Shown: positions 8,201 through 15,196, numbered from the stretch's first letter. The stretch: DNA of 16,101 nt from JAYSFC01 sp041913505 (GCA_041913505.1 JAYSFC010000086.1:1-16101), one strand, 5' to 3'. Notes: generated by a model not told the origin, from the sequence alone. Numbers and translations are program-made.

Positions 8201-8959
8201 CATGTGGTGCGGCGCGCCCACGCGGGCAACGTCTACGTGAACCGCAACATGGTGGGCGCCGTCGTCGGCGTGCAGCCCTTCGGCGGCGAGGGCCTCTCGG
8301 GCACAGGCCCCAAGGCGGGCGGCCCGCTGTACCTGCTGCGGCTGCTCGCGCGCCACCCCGGCCTGCCCTCCCTGGCGCCAGACGCTCCGGCGCCAGCAAA
8401 CCTTCTGGCGCCACTGCAGGCCCTGGGCGCCTTGGCCGGTGCCGAGGGCAACCACGCCCTGGCCGACACCTGTGATCGGCTGGCCGCGCAGTCGCCAGCG
8501 GGCACCACCTGCACACTGCCCGGCCCCACGGGCGAGCGCAACACCTATACGCTGCTGCCACGCGAACGCACGCTGTGCCTGGCCGACAACGCGGCTGATC
8601 TGCACACCCAGCTCGCCGCCGTGCTCGCCGTGGGCGGCCAGGCCCTGTGGCCCGCCACGCAGGCCGCGCTGCGCGAGCGCCTGCCCTCTGCCGTGCAGTC
8701 ACGCATCGCTTGTGTGGCCGATGGACAGGACTGGCAGACTGGCAGCCAGCCATTCGACGCCGTGCTCTTTCACGGCGCTGCCACCGCCCTGCCCGCCCTG
8801 TGCCAATCCCTGGCCCGGCGTCCCGGCCCAATCGTCGGTGTGACCGCCATGGCCCCCGGAGACACCGCCATCCCGCTGGAGCGCCTGCTGATCGAACGCG
8901 CGCTGAGCGTCAACACAGCCGCGGCTGGCGGCAACGCCAGCCTCATGACGATGGCGTGA
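5237..8959 (+). CDS. putA: Bifunctional proline dehydrogenase / L-glutamate gamma-semialdehyde dehydrogenase PutA
   Basis: The 1240-residue enzyme oxidises proline to glutamate in two steps: an FAD-dependent proline dehydrogenase passing electrons to the quinone pool, then an NAD-dependent aldehyde dehydrogenase. The first domain (about 190-490) shows RLVKGAYWDSEIKRA, with K368 at the flavin site, and YEFQCLHGMGEPLYEQV. The second (about 570-1010) shows ISPWNFPLAIF from residue 709, E817 in AETGGQN, catalytic C851 in GQRCSALR and EVFGPV. A C-terminal region (about 1020-1240) resembles the extra aldehyde-dehydrogenase-like domain of long PutA proteins. No ribbon-helix-helix domain precedes the first domain, so this PutA should not repress its own gene; the divergent Lrp-type gene is the likely regulator. 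The ATG at 5237 has only a weak ribosome binding site. Confidence 0.97.
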   Translation: MLTANHPAPFAQPAFAPRQAPHNALREAITAACRRPEAEALPPLLAQARLPQEQADKVQALALRLARGLRERKGASGRAGLVQGLLQEFSLSSQEGVALMCLAEALLRIPDAATRDALIRDKIQGGDWQAHLGKSPSLFVNAAAWGLLLTGKLVATHSEGSLSTALMRLTAKGGEPLVRKGVDMAMRMMGEQFVTGETIQQALSNARTREAQGFRYSYDMLGEAALTSEDADRYMESYVQAIHAIGKASGGRGIYEGPGISIKLSALHPRYSRAQQDRVMAELYPRVQQLAELARRYDIGLNIDAEEADRLELSLDLLEQLCHAPELAGWSGIGFVIQAYQKRCPFVIDFVIDLARRTGRRIMVRLVKGAYWDSEIKRAQVDGLADYPVYTRKAHTDVSYIACARKLLAAPEAVYPQFATHNAQTVASIHQLAGPNYYAGQYEFQCLHGMGEPLYEQVVGSASEGKLGRPCRVYAPVGTHETLLAYLVRRLLENGANTSFVNRIADEGIALESLVAPPVAAVDEAAAHEGASALPHPRIPLPPALYGANRRNSAGMDLASEQVLSDLASALHDSARTPWQAGPLLACAAQPSPAQPVRNPADARDTVGEVRDASEADVDAALACAATAAPAWAATAPVDRAATLLRTADALEARMPLLMGLLMREAGKTAANAVAEVREAVDFLRYYAAQVQRDFANATHVPLGPVVCISPWNFPLAIFTGQVAAALAAGNVVLAKPAEQTPLIAHEAVRLLHAAGVPAGALQLLPGRGETVGARLVADARVAGVMFTGSTEVARILQRSVAGRVRPDGQPVALIAETGGQNAMIVDSSALVEQVVGDAVSSAFDSAGQRCSALRVLCVQQDAADRVLTMLRGAMGELHVGNPAQLATDVGPVIDAEAQANIERHISALRSRGHTVFQSASAPADGTFVPPTLIELDSIAELEREVFGPVLHVVRYEREQLDALLDQINATGYGLTQGLHTRIDETIDHVVRRAHAGNVYVNRNMVGAVVGVQPFGGEGLSGTGPKAGGPLYLLRLLARHPGLPSLAPDAPAPANLLAPLQALGALAGAEGNHALADTCDRLAAQSPAGTTCTLPGPTGERNTYTLLPRERTLCLADNAADLHTQLAAVLAVGGQALWPATQAALRERLPSAVQSRIACVADGQDWQTGSQPFDAVLFHGAATALPALCQSLARRPGPIVGVTAMAPGDTAIPLERLLIERALSVNTAAAGGNASLMTMA

Positions 8960-9533
8960 GCCCCCGTTCCGCCGCCAACGGCCAGCGCTCCAACTCTGCA
9001 TAGGGTAGACCGCTGCCCACGCGGTTGAGCAGTAGCGAAAACGCTGCAGCTTCCCAGCGCACGGGCGACACCGGATGCGGCAGCACACGGACGGTGTCGC
9101 GCAACAGCGTCACGTGGGGCGTGAACGGTGCGTGCGGCGCACTCCGCCGGTAAACCGCCTCCCAGAGCGCCAGGTGCAGTGCCACGGGGCCGGCCACACC
9201 GCCCCCCGTGCCACACAGCACGAAGGGGTGTTCACGCCGGCCCGCGAAGCTCAGCACCTGGTCGAGCTCCACAGCAAAGGCCGGCTGCAAGACCCGGGCC
9301 CCGGCCTCCAGCGCGCAGTCAAGCACATCCCGCGGCACACCGCCGTCAAAACTCCCCAGCCACAGCAGCGTCATGTGCAGGCGCGCTGTTGCAGTGGGCT
9401 TGCCGCGCAGACCGTGGGCCACGCGCAGCTCCCGGGCCAGGCGCGCCACCTGGTCGGCTACGGGGCCCTCCAGCAGCAGGCCGAAGAACAGGTTTTCGCG
9501 CCCCACCGGCGCAGGCGCTGAGGACACCACCAT
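8943..9533 (-). CDS. 2'-5' RNA ligase family protein (RNA 2',3'-cyclic phosphodiesterase)
   Basis: The 196-residue product carries the two HxTL motifs of the 2H phosphoesterase superfamily: H53-M-T-L in ARLHMTLLWLG and H140-V-T-L in FTPHVTLLRD. Members such as ThpR/LigT open 2',3'-cyclic phosphates on RNA ends and can join tRNA halves in vitro; the physiological role is unsettled. I start at the ATG at 9533, which has GGGAG eight bases upstream; a longer frame to 9566 has no such site. The gene converges on putA and their ends overlap by 17 bases, so there is no room for a terminator between them. Length is normal for the family. Confidence 0.88.
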   Translation of the reverse strand: MVVSSAPAPVGRENLFFGLLLEGPVADQVARLARELRVAHGLRGKPTATARLHMTLLWLGSFDGGVPRDVLDCALEAGARVLQPAFAVELDQVLSFAGRREHPFVLCGTGGGVAGPVALHLALWEAVYRRSAPHAPFTPHVTLLRDTVRVLPHPVSPVRWEAAAFSLLLNRVGSGLPYAELERWPLAAERGLTPSS

Positions 9534-9643
9534 CGCAATGGCTCCCGAGGATGCACAGGCTTGCACTGTACGCCCGGCGGTTCGTGGCGCGCAGCCTGGG
9601 CTGCACCGAGCCAGCTACGCCAGCCCGGTCCCCGTGAAGCCAG

Positions 9644-9675
9644 GGAATGTTCCGGCCCCATGCGGCATCCAATGG
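9644..9675 (+). promoter_or_regulatory. Candidate promoter of the second ECF sigma factor, before the oxidoreductase gene
   Basis: GGAAT at 9644-9648 is followed after 17 bases by CATCCAATGG at 9666-9675. The same pair with identical spacing occurs at 10463 (before the sigma gene) and 11212 (before the ferritin-like gene). GGAAY is a typical ECF -35 element, and CATC is one base from the CGTC -10 common in ECF promoters. The leader to the ATG at 9733 would be about 50 bases. Confidence 0.6.
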
Positions 9676-9732
9676 CCAACAGGCGCCGCACGCCACGGGT
9701 GCCTGCCCCACCACCCACCCACGAGGCTTGCC

Positions 9733-10452
9733 ATGACCCTCTATACCGCCAGACTCCAAGAACGCCGCACCATCGCCGAAGGCACCATGGCCTTTCACTT
9801 TGAAAAGCCTGAAGGCTTTGTCTTCAAGCCCGGGCAGGCCCTGGAGATCGTGCTCGGAGAACCCGGCACCAGCGCCTCGGACGACCGCCATGCATTCTCG
9901 ATCGTCAGCGCGCCTTTTCAGAACGAGCTGGCCATCGCCACCAGAATGCGCGACAGCACATTCAAGCGCGCGCTCCAGGCCCTGCCCGTTGGCGCGCCTA
10001 TCGTGATCGACGGCCCCTTCGGCTCCCTGGGCCTGCACAAGGACCATGCGCGCGCCGCCGTCTTCATCGCAGGGGGCATCGGCATCACGCCGTTCATGAG
10101 CATGCTGCGGCAGGCAGCGCACGACCAGCGCCCTCAGGATGTGCTGTTGCTCTATTCGAACCACCGCCCCGAAGATGCCGCGTTTCTCGCCGAACTGCTG
10201 CAGCTGGAGAAGTCCTACCCGCGCTTGCGCCTGATCGCCGCGATGACGCAGATGGAGCGATCTGCCCTGTCCTGGAATGGGCGCACCGCCCGATTCGACA
10301 ACGGCTTCGTACAGCAGTCCACGGCGCACCTACCGGCCCCCATCTTCTACGTTGCGGGCCCGCCCGGTATGGTCGAAGCGACGCGGCAACTGCTCGCCAG
10401 CGCGAAGGTGGACGAGGACGACATTCGCAGCGAGGAGTTCTATGGATACTGA
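9733..10452 (+). CDS. Ferredoxin-NADP reductase-like FAD-dependent oxidoreductase
   Basis: The 239-residue product is a compact ferredoxin-reductase-fold flavoprotein. The FAD-binding half (1-100) has RHAFS at 52-56, equivalent to the RxYS flavin motif with Phe in place of Tyr, and IVIDGPFG at 90-97. The NAD(P)-binding half (106-239) starts with GGIGITPF at 114-121, then has FYVAGPPGMV and ends in EEFYGY, a typical terminus. There is no 2Fe-2S domain and no signal peptide, so it is a cytoplasmic diaphorase-type enzyme needing a separate electron acceptor. It sits 53 bases upstream of a second ECF sigma gene, with a matching candidate promoter before each. It may feed electrons into the response that includes the ferritin-like protein and cytochrome; that link is inferred from position. 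Confidence 0.88.
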   Translation: MTLYTARLQERRTIAEGTMAFHFEKPEGFVFKPGQALEIVLGEPGTSASDDRHAFSIVSAPFQNELAIATRMRDSTFKRALQALPVGAPIVIDGPFGSLGLHKDHARAAVFIAGGIGITPFMSMLRQAAHDQRPQDVLLLYSNHRPEDAAFLAELLQLEKSYPRLRLIAAMTQMERSALSWNGRTARFDNGFVQQSTAHLPAPIFYVAGPPGMVEATRQLLASAKVDEDDIRSEEFYGY

Positions 10453-10462
10453 GCCCGCGGCG

Positions 10463-10494
10463 GGAACGCGCGCTGCAACCTGTGCATCGAATGG
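10463..10494 (+). promoter_or_regulatory. Candidate autoregulatory promoter of the second ECF sigma gene
   Basis: GGAAC at 10463-10467 and CATCGAATGG at 10485-10494 keep the 17-base spacer of the copies at 9644 and 11212, with one change in the second box (CATCG for CATCC). The sigma ATG is at 10506, so the leader would be only about 10 bases, just enough to hold the GGAGG ribosome binding site at 10496-10500. Confidence 0.55.
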
Positions 10495-10505
10495 ACGGAG
10501 GATCC

Positions 10506-11198
10506 ATGCAAACCAACCCCAACCCCGCGCAGCCGCGCGTATTCGAGCATGCCACGGACCAGGAGCTTGCATCGCACGCCGCGAACGGGCACAAGGGCGC
10601 CTTCGAGGCCATCATGCGGCGCCACAATCGCCTTCTCTTCCGAACCGCGCGCGGCATCCTGAAAAGCGACGCCGAAGCGGAGGATGCGCTGCAGGAAGCC
10701 TATCTGCGCGCATGGCGCGCATTGGACAACTTTCGCGCAGACGCCAAACTTTCCACCTGGCTGGTGCGCATCGTGGTCAACGAATCGCTGGGCCGGCTGC
10801 GCCGGCATGGCGCCCTCGTCATTCCACTGGACACTGCCATGGAATCCCCAGAGCCTGACGTGCAAAACAGCCTGCAGGACGATGCGAACCACCGGCCCGA
10901 CCGTGTGGCCATGCGCGCAGAAGTCCGCCGGTTGATGGAAGCACGCATCGATATGCTGCCCGATGCCTTCCGGTGCGTGTTCATGCTGCGCGCGGTGGAG
11001 GAGCTGAGTGTGGAAGAGGTGGCACAGGTATTGGCCATCCCCGAGGCCACGGTGCGTACGCGCTTTTTCCGCGCGCGCGGCCTGCTGCGCGAAGGGCTGT
11101 CGCGGGACATCGACATGGCCACCAGCGATGCTTTTGCATTCGACGGAGCACGTTGCGATCGCATCGTCTCGGCCGTGCTGGCAAAGATAGGACGGTAA
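10506..11198 (+). CDS. ECF RNA polymerase sigma factor with C-terminal extension
   Basis: The 230-residue protein has sigma region 2 (about 28-100, with DAEAEDALQEAYLRAWRAL and KLSTWLVRIVVNESLGRLRR) and region 4 (about 140-195, with LSVEEVAQVLAIPEATVRTR). The linker between them is long, about 40 residues. After region 4 comes an extra tail ending in FDGARCDRIVSAVLAKIGR; its single cysteine C217 could be a regulatory residue. The ATG at 10506 has GGAGG five bases upstream; a GTG at 10482 is a poorer start. Unlike the first sigma gene in this window, no anti-sigma gene is visible nearby; the next gene encodes an exported ferritin-like protein. The tail may replace an anti-sigma factor, as in some ECF groups; that is inference. 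Three matching upstream motifs suggest it controls this locus. Confidence 0.9.
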   Translation: MQTNPNPAQPRVFEHATDQELASHAANGHKGAFEAIMRRHNRLLFRTARGILKSDAEAEDALQEAYLRAWRALDNFRADAKLSTWLVRIVVNESLGRLRRHGALVIPLDTAMESPEPDVQNSLQDDANHRPDRVAMRAEVRRLMEARIDMLPDAFRCVFMLRAVEELSVEEVAQVLAIPEATVRTRFFRARGLLREGLSRDIDMATSDAFAFDGARCDRIVSAVLAKIGR

Positions 11199-11211
11199 CG
11201 CGGAGCCCGCA

Positions 11212-11243
11212 GGAACGCGGTGAACTACCGCTCCATCCAATGG
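11212..11243 (+). promoter_or_regulatory. Candidate promoter of the second ECF sigma factor, before the ferritin-like gene
   Basis: GGAAC at 11212-11216 and CATCCAATGG at 11234-11243 have the 17-base spacer of the copies at 9644 and 10463, and the second box is identical to that at 9666. It starts 13 bases after the sigma stop. The leader to the ATG at 11378 would be about 125 bases; I see no clear structure in it. Confidence 0.6.
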
Positions 11244-11377
11244 GCAGACTCGATCGCAAACGTGCTTGGCCATCCGGTTTATGCCAGTTCCGCGATCGGG
11301 TCTATGTCGGCTCGCCGAACCCACAGGCAACCGGCGCCACGTTCCCACCGACCACTCTTTTCAACTTGGAGACCAGC

Positions 11378-11944
11378 ATGTCTTTTCTTCGCATGCCCCA
11401 CCCCGGCGCCGCACGCCGCATCTTCCTCGGGCAGTCCAGCCTCGTGCTCTCAGGGGCAGCCGTCGCTCTGCTCGCCGGCCGGGAGTCCCTCGCCGCCCAA
11501 GCCTCCTCGGGCACCCAGGACGTCCAGATCCTCAACACCGCGCTGGGCGCCGAGCTCGAGGCCATCGCCGCCTACCAGCTGGGCGCGGAAAGCAAACTGC
11601 TGCAAAAACCCGTCCTGGATCTGGCAGTCACGTTCCAGGGACACCACAAGGAGCACGCAGATGTGCTCGCCAAAACCATCGAGAAACTGGGAGGTAGTCC
11701 CGTCACCGCCAAGGCGCACTACAACTTTCCCGCTGATCAGTTGAAGTCGCAGGCCGACGTGCTTCGCTTCGCTGCGAAGCTGGAACAAGGCGCCGTCAGC
11801 GCGTATCTCGGCGCGGTTCCCCTGTTCGGCAACCGCGATCTTTCCAAGGCCGCCGCCAGCATCCTGGGCGACGAGGCCATGCATTGGGCCATTCTGCGGC
11901 AAGCACTTGGCGAAGTCCCGGTACCGTTGGCCTTCATGTCATGA
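11378..11944 (+). CDS. Tat-exported ferritin-like domain protein
   Basis: The 188-residue product starts with a twin-arginine signal (R13-R14-I-F-L-G, then a hydrophobic stretch to about residue 34), so it is probably folded with its cofactor before export. The mature part is a four-helix ferritin-like domain. Candidate di-metal ligands are E59/E61 in GAELEAIAAY, H89-H90-x2-H93 in GHHKEHA, E136 in LEQGAVSAY and E166-x2-H169 in GDEAMHW. It belongs to the small ferritin-like group (Ferritin_2 type) of unknown reaction; oxidising iron or detoxifying peroxide are possibilities. The start has TTGGAG upstream. Its stop overlaps the cytochrome start (ATGA at 11941-11944), so the two are translationally coupled and probably act together in the periplasm. 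Confidence 0.85.
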   Translation: MSFLRMPHPGAARRIFLGQSSLVLSGAAVALLAGRESLAAQASSGTQDVQILNTALGAELEAIAAYQLGAESKLLQKPVLDLAVTFQGHHKEHADVLAKTIEKLGGSPVTAKAHYNFPADQLKSQADVLRFAAKLEQGAVSAYLGAVPLFGNRDLSKAAASILGDEAMHWAILRQALGEVPVPLAFMS

Positions 11945-12330
11945 CCACCACCACGCCCTCTCTGGCCGGGGCGCTGGCCCTGGCCATCTGCTGCTGCGCC
12001 CACGGTGCCCCCGACGCGTTGCGCGGCGAGCAGATATACGCACGCTGCCAGGCCTGCCACGCTCTGGCCTACGACCGCGTGGGCCCACGCCATTGCGGCC
12101 TGCTGGGACGAAGGGCCGGCAGCATCCCTGGATTTGCCTACTCCCAGGCCATGAAGGACTCGCACATCACCTGGGACGAAAAGACGCTGGACCTGTTTCT
12201 TGCACATCCACTGAAAACCGTGCCAGGCACCACGATGACTTACGACGGAGTCCCAGACCCCAGGGAACGCGCCGACCTCATTGCCTACCTGAAGCAGGCC
12301 AACCAATCCGCCGAGTGCCGCCAGCGCTGA
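11941..12330 (+). CDS. Small class I c-type cytochrome
   Basis: The 129-residue product has a short signal peptide (cut near Ala-His-Gly-Ala, residue 23) and a single haem site C36-Q-A-C39-H40. The probable sixth ligand is M99 in VPGTTMTYDG, and the blocks GLLGRRAGS and FAYSQAMK match cytochrome c2-like proteins. Residues 51-52 are His-Cys in VGPRHCGLLG, where many relatives have Leu-x; this extra cysteine next to the haem fold is notable. Three consecutive cysteines lie in the signal peptide. It overlaps the ferritin-like gene by four bases, so it is a likely electron partner of that protein in the periplasm. No ribosome binding site of its own is obvious, which fits coupled translation. Confidence 0.9.
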   Translation: MTTTTPSLAGALALAICCCAHGAPDALRGEQIYARCQACHALAYDRVGPRHCGLLGRRAGSIPGFAYSQAMKDSHITWDEKTLDLFLAHPLKTVPGTTMTYDGVPDPRERADLIAYLKQANQSAECRQR

Positions 12331-12572
12331 CGGCTGCGGGAGAAACCCAGGGTGCGGGAAGATCGCGCCCTGCCCCCGCTTTGCTAAACAAGGCACTGAG
12401 CACATGGGCCACATGCCACCTGCAGGGGTCGGCTCGCTGGCGAGTGCTCCCGAAGGGCCGGATCGCCATGATCATGCAATGCCATGAAAACCAATGCGCG
12501 AGCGAATTCAACGCCGGCGCCTGCAGGACAATCCATCCTTTTCAAGCACATTGCTGCATACGCCCTTTCGGA

Positions 12573-14171
12573 TCAGCCGCATTCTTGACTTGTTTGAGTG
12601 ATCGCTCCCGCGAGCTTGAACTGACTTACCGCTCGGATGAGCTCCTCAGCCCGATGGCGCAGGCTCTCGGCCGCCGCGGCAGTTTCTTCAACGAGCGCGG
12701 CATTCTGCTGAGTCATCTGGTCGAGTTGCTGCACTGCATCGCCAACTTGCAGGATACCCTGCGATTGCTCTGCGGCTGCGCTCGTGAGTTCGCTGATCAT
12801 CCGACTCACGCGCTCAGCCTGTAGCACGATCTCACGCATCGATGCGCCAGCCTCATCCACTTGCAGGGCGCCCGCCTCTACCCGTTCGACGCTGGCACCA
12901 ATGAGGCTTTTGATCTCCTTGGCAGCTTCGGCGCTGCGTTGTGCCAAAGTGCGCACTTCGCCCGCCACGACCGCAAAGCCCCTCCCTTGTTCCCCCGCTC
13001 GAGCGGCCTCCACGGCTGCGTTGAGTGCCAAGATATTTGTCTGGAACGCGATGCCGTCAATGACACCGATGATCTCGACAATCTTCTTGGATGACTGCGA
13101 GATCTCCTGCATCGTGCCAACGACCTGGCTGACCTTGTCACCGCCCGCACGTGCGGTCTCGGCAGCCTGATAAGCCAATTGATTGGCCTCGCGTGAGACT
13201 TCAGCGCTGGCCTTCACAGCGCCAGACAGTTGCTCCATGGACGCAGCCGTCTGCTGAAGGTTGCTGGCCTGCTCTTCCGTGCGCTGGCTCAAATCGATGT
13301 TGCCCGTGGCGATCTGCGTCGTGCCGGTAGCGATGCTGTCGCTGCTATCGCGCACATCGTGGACGATCTTGGCGAGGTTGGACTGCATTTCCCCCAGCGA
13401 CGCGAGTACGCTACCGCTGGGCGCTGCTGAAGCTCCAACCACGGGTGAAAGGTCGCCAGATGCCACCCGTTGAGCAGCTTCGCTAAGTTGGGCGGGCTCA
13501 GCACCAAGCGCACGCGTCAGGCTACGCGTGATCATCAGGCCGGCCAAGACCGCCGTGACAAAGGCCAAAAGGCAGCCTGCGAACAGCCAGTCGCGCTGCG
13601 CTTCGTACGCGGCGGCCGACTGTTTTACGAGTTTTTCAGAGCGCTCAACGGTTAAGTCGCGGTAGTCTTGCGCTACATGGAGCACTGCGGCCAGCAGGGG
13701 CCGGCACTCGGCGTTCATTTTGGCGACGGCCTCTTCATGCTTGCCCTGTAAAGCCAATTTCGCGATGTCCAGCGCCACGGGTGCGTACTGCGTTTCCGCG
13801 TTGGCCAACCTGGTCACTACATCTCGAACGTCTTGGGGAACACTCGGGTCTGCGACCATCTTGACCAACTCGGCCACATGGGTCTGCACATCGCTATGCG
13901 ATTTGGCTAGCTCCACGTTGATGGCCTCACGGTCTTGCTGCGTAGCAGCGTTGGCCAAGTCACGCACCGCAATGGCGCGCGCCTCTATGCCTGTGCGGAC
14001 CTCGTACGCCATCAGAAGCCGGGCGTTGATGCCCTGAACGAAATTGGCAAAGAGGTCGTTCGCATCGCTCAGGGACTTTACGGCCAGTCCTGCTACCAGG
14101 CCAATGAGGACGGCGAGTGTCGCAAAGGCGAGGGAGAGCTTCCCACGGACGGTCATGCGCGTAGCGATCAT
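12573..14171 (-). CDS. Methyl-accepting chemotaxis protein
   Basis: The 532-residue receptor has a first membrane helix (about 11-32), a periplasmic four-helix-bundle-type ligand domain (about 33-194), a second membrane helix (195-216), a HAMP domain (about 217-268) and a long cytoplasmic signalling coiled coil. The signalling tip, with EAARAGEQGRGFAVVAGEVR at about 388-407, contacts CheA and CheW. The C-terminus (TSQECG) lacks the NWETF-like pentapeptide that binds CheR and CheB, so adaptation would depend on other receptors or enzymes. The ligand is unknown. The ATG at 14171 is preceded by GGAG with good spacing; the next Met at 14156 is a weaker choice. No other chemotaxis gene is nearby, so this is an orphan receptor next to island remains. 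Confidence 0.95.
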   Translation of the reverse strand: MIATRMTVRGKLSLAFATLAVLIGLVAGLAVKSLSDANDLFANFVQGINARLLMAYEVRTGIEARAIAVRDLANAATQQDREAINVELAKSHSDVQTHVAELVKMVADPSVPQDVRDVVTRLANAETQYAPVALDIAKLALQGKHEEAVAKMNAECRPLLAAVLHVAQDYRDLTVERSEKLVKQSAAAYEAQRDWLFAGCLLAFVTAVLAGLMITRSLTRALGAEPAQLSEAAQRVASGDLSPVVGASAAPSGSVLASLGEMQSNLAKIVHDVRDSSDSIATGTTQIATGNIDLSQRTEEQASNLQQTAASMEQLSGAVKASAEVSREANQLAYQAAETARAGGDKVSQVVGTMQEISQSSKKIVEIIGVIDGIAFQTNILALNAAVEAARAGEQGRGFAVVAGEVRTLAQRSAEAAKEIKSLIGASVERVEAGALQVDEAGASMREIVLQAERVSRMISELTSAAAEQSQGILQVGDAVQQLDQMTQQNAALVEETAAAAESLRHRAEELIRAVSQFKLAGAITQTSQECG

Positions 14172-14200
14172 GTGAACTCCAGGCTTTCGGGCTCAACGCC

Positions 14201-14227
14201 GAATCGGCGCAAAAATGATAAATAAAA
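14201..14227 (-). promoter_or_regulatory. Possible flagellar sigma-28 promoter of the chemotaxis receptor
   Basis: On the reverse strand GCCGATTC (14208-14201) matches the FliA -10 box GCCGATAA in six of eight bases and lies 30 bases before the start codon. Chemotaxis receptors are often FliA targets. The -35 region at the expected spacing (TTTTATTT, 14227-14220) matches TAAAGTTT in only half its positions, so this is a weak call. Confidence 0.35.
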
Positions 14228-14579
14228 TTAAATTGACACAAACATGATGCAATAGCTCTTCGTATGGCAAAAAACGGCATCAAAATTGTGGATTTTTACT
14301 CTTTTCGTGAGCAAATGTAGCTTAAATTCACCTCTGAAATGCTGTATTTGTACAATCCCCTCAGAGTTGCAAGCATTTTTACTATTTGAAATGCAAGAAA
14401 AGGATAAACATGCTGTGCAAAGCCAGCCCGCTGCAGGAGGGCTTGCAACCAGAATGAAGCGGGGGAGCGAATCCAGCGATACAGCCGTCACCCACCTTCG
14501 TGCCAGCGGTATCACGACAACGGCGAAGCATCCGAAAACAGGACCGTTCCCGGCGATCAATAGCGCAGGCTGCCTCGAC
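14228..14579. other. Non-coding stretch between the chemotaxis receptor and the integrase remnant
   Basis: Bases 14210-14400 are much richer in A and T than the rest of the window, which marks either the receptor's upstream region or a foreign junction. A short inverted repeat GCATTT/AAATGC lies at 14373-14378 and 14389-14394. From about 14420 the base composition returns to GC-rich, but no open frame has a recognisable protein. The integrase remnant's reading frame is lost here, so 14420-14579 may be rearranged island DNA. I see no gene, tRNA or insertion sequence. Confidence 0.5.
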
Positions 14580-14995
14580 GGCTGTCCGCCTTCTCGCAGT
14601 GCAGGATGGCGAAGGCATGGACCAGCTTCACGATGCTGCGGACGTGCCCCACGTCGCAAGAGCACCGCGCGCCTTCATCTTTTCGCAGAAGGCGCACAGG
14701 TCATCGCCGGTGATTTCGTTGAGCTACCAGTTCTGGAGGGCCGGTAGGATGTCCTGATCGAAGATGCTATTGCGCATCGCCTGGGGGCTTTCGGCCATCC
14801 GTGCTTCGGCCTGCCACTTCTTGGTCACATCACTGACGATCTAGGCGACGCTCAGCCAGCGCTTCTTGAGTGCGGGGGACTTACCCTGGCGACGGTACCG
14901 GAGGGCGACACCGTCACGCACACTCCATCCCCGTCGGAGGCCTTATAAGTCAATGACTTAGGCTTCAGATTGCGCTGTGCGGTGTTGGTCAGCAT
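14580..14995 (-). pseudogene. Decayed tyrosine-recombinase (island integrase) gene, N-terminal half
   Basis: An ATG at 14995 follows a strong AGGAGGG site and opens MLTNTAQRNLKPKSLTYK, then DGDGVCVTVSPSGTV, the N-terminal arm-binding (DUF4102-type) domain of P4-like integrases. Near 14885 the frame jumps to GKSPALKKRWLSVA, with an amber stop at 14841-14843, then WQAEARMAESPQAMRNSIFD, a second amber at 14724-14726 and LNEITGDDLCAFCEKMKARG. Near 14660 the frame shifts again to HVRSIVKLVHAFAILHCEK, which is the core-binding domain. Roughly 60 codons are missing at the first jump, and the catalytic domain with the Arg-His-Arg-Tyr residues is absent. The gene is dead. Its class inserts islands at tRNA genes or at guaA, which agrees with the attachment-like site 300 bases upstream. 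Confidence 0.8.
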
Positions 14996-15112
14996 GGAGA
15001 TTTCCCTCCTGTTGGCGACGGGCTTTTGCCGTCAAGGGTCAGGGGACCTGCTGATGCCCGGAAAGCCGCATGAAATCAGCTTTCCAGAGGAGATTTTTTA
15101 CCGTCAAAGACC

Positions 15113-15181
15113 GGTTGGCGCTCAAGAACGGGAGAGCCTTAATCCGGCCTCCGGTTCTTACCGCCACTTTGAACGCCAACC
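15113..15181. repeat. Large imperfect inverted repeat upstream of the integrase remnant
   Basis: GGTTGGCGCTCAA (15113-15125) pairs with TTGAACGCCAACC (15169-15181) with one mismatch. Inside it AAGAAC (15124-15129) can pair with GTTCTT (15154-15159). It could form a long hairpin in RNA or be a protein-binding dyad. The function is unknown. Confidence 0.6.
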
Positions 15182-15196
15182 TGTTCCGCTGGCCGG

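Noticed and set aside
5513..8605. A 1030-codon open frame on the reverse strand inside putA
   Set aside because: It is a shadow of putA caused by high GC at third codon positions; the composition is low-complexity (His, Gly, Ala, Val rich) with no domain.
12331..12572. Possible terminator between the cytochrome and the chemotaxis receptor (GCGGG/CCCGC near 12335-12380)
   Set aside because: The stem is short, the loop long and there is no T run, so I see no supportable terminator in this gap.
14286..14747. A plus-strand open frame of 153 codons at the island boundary
   Set aside because: It runs antisense through the integrase remnant, and its protein has no recognisable domain.
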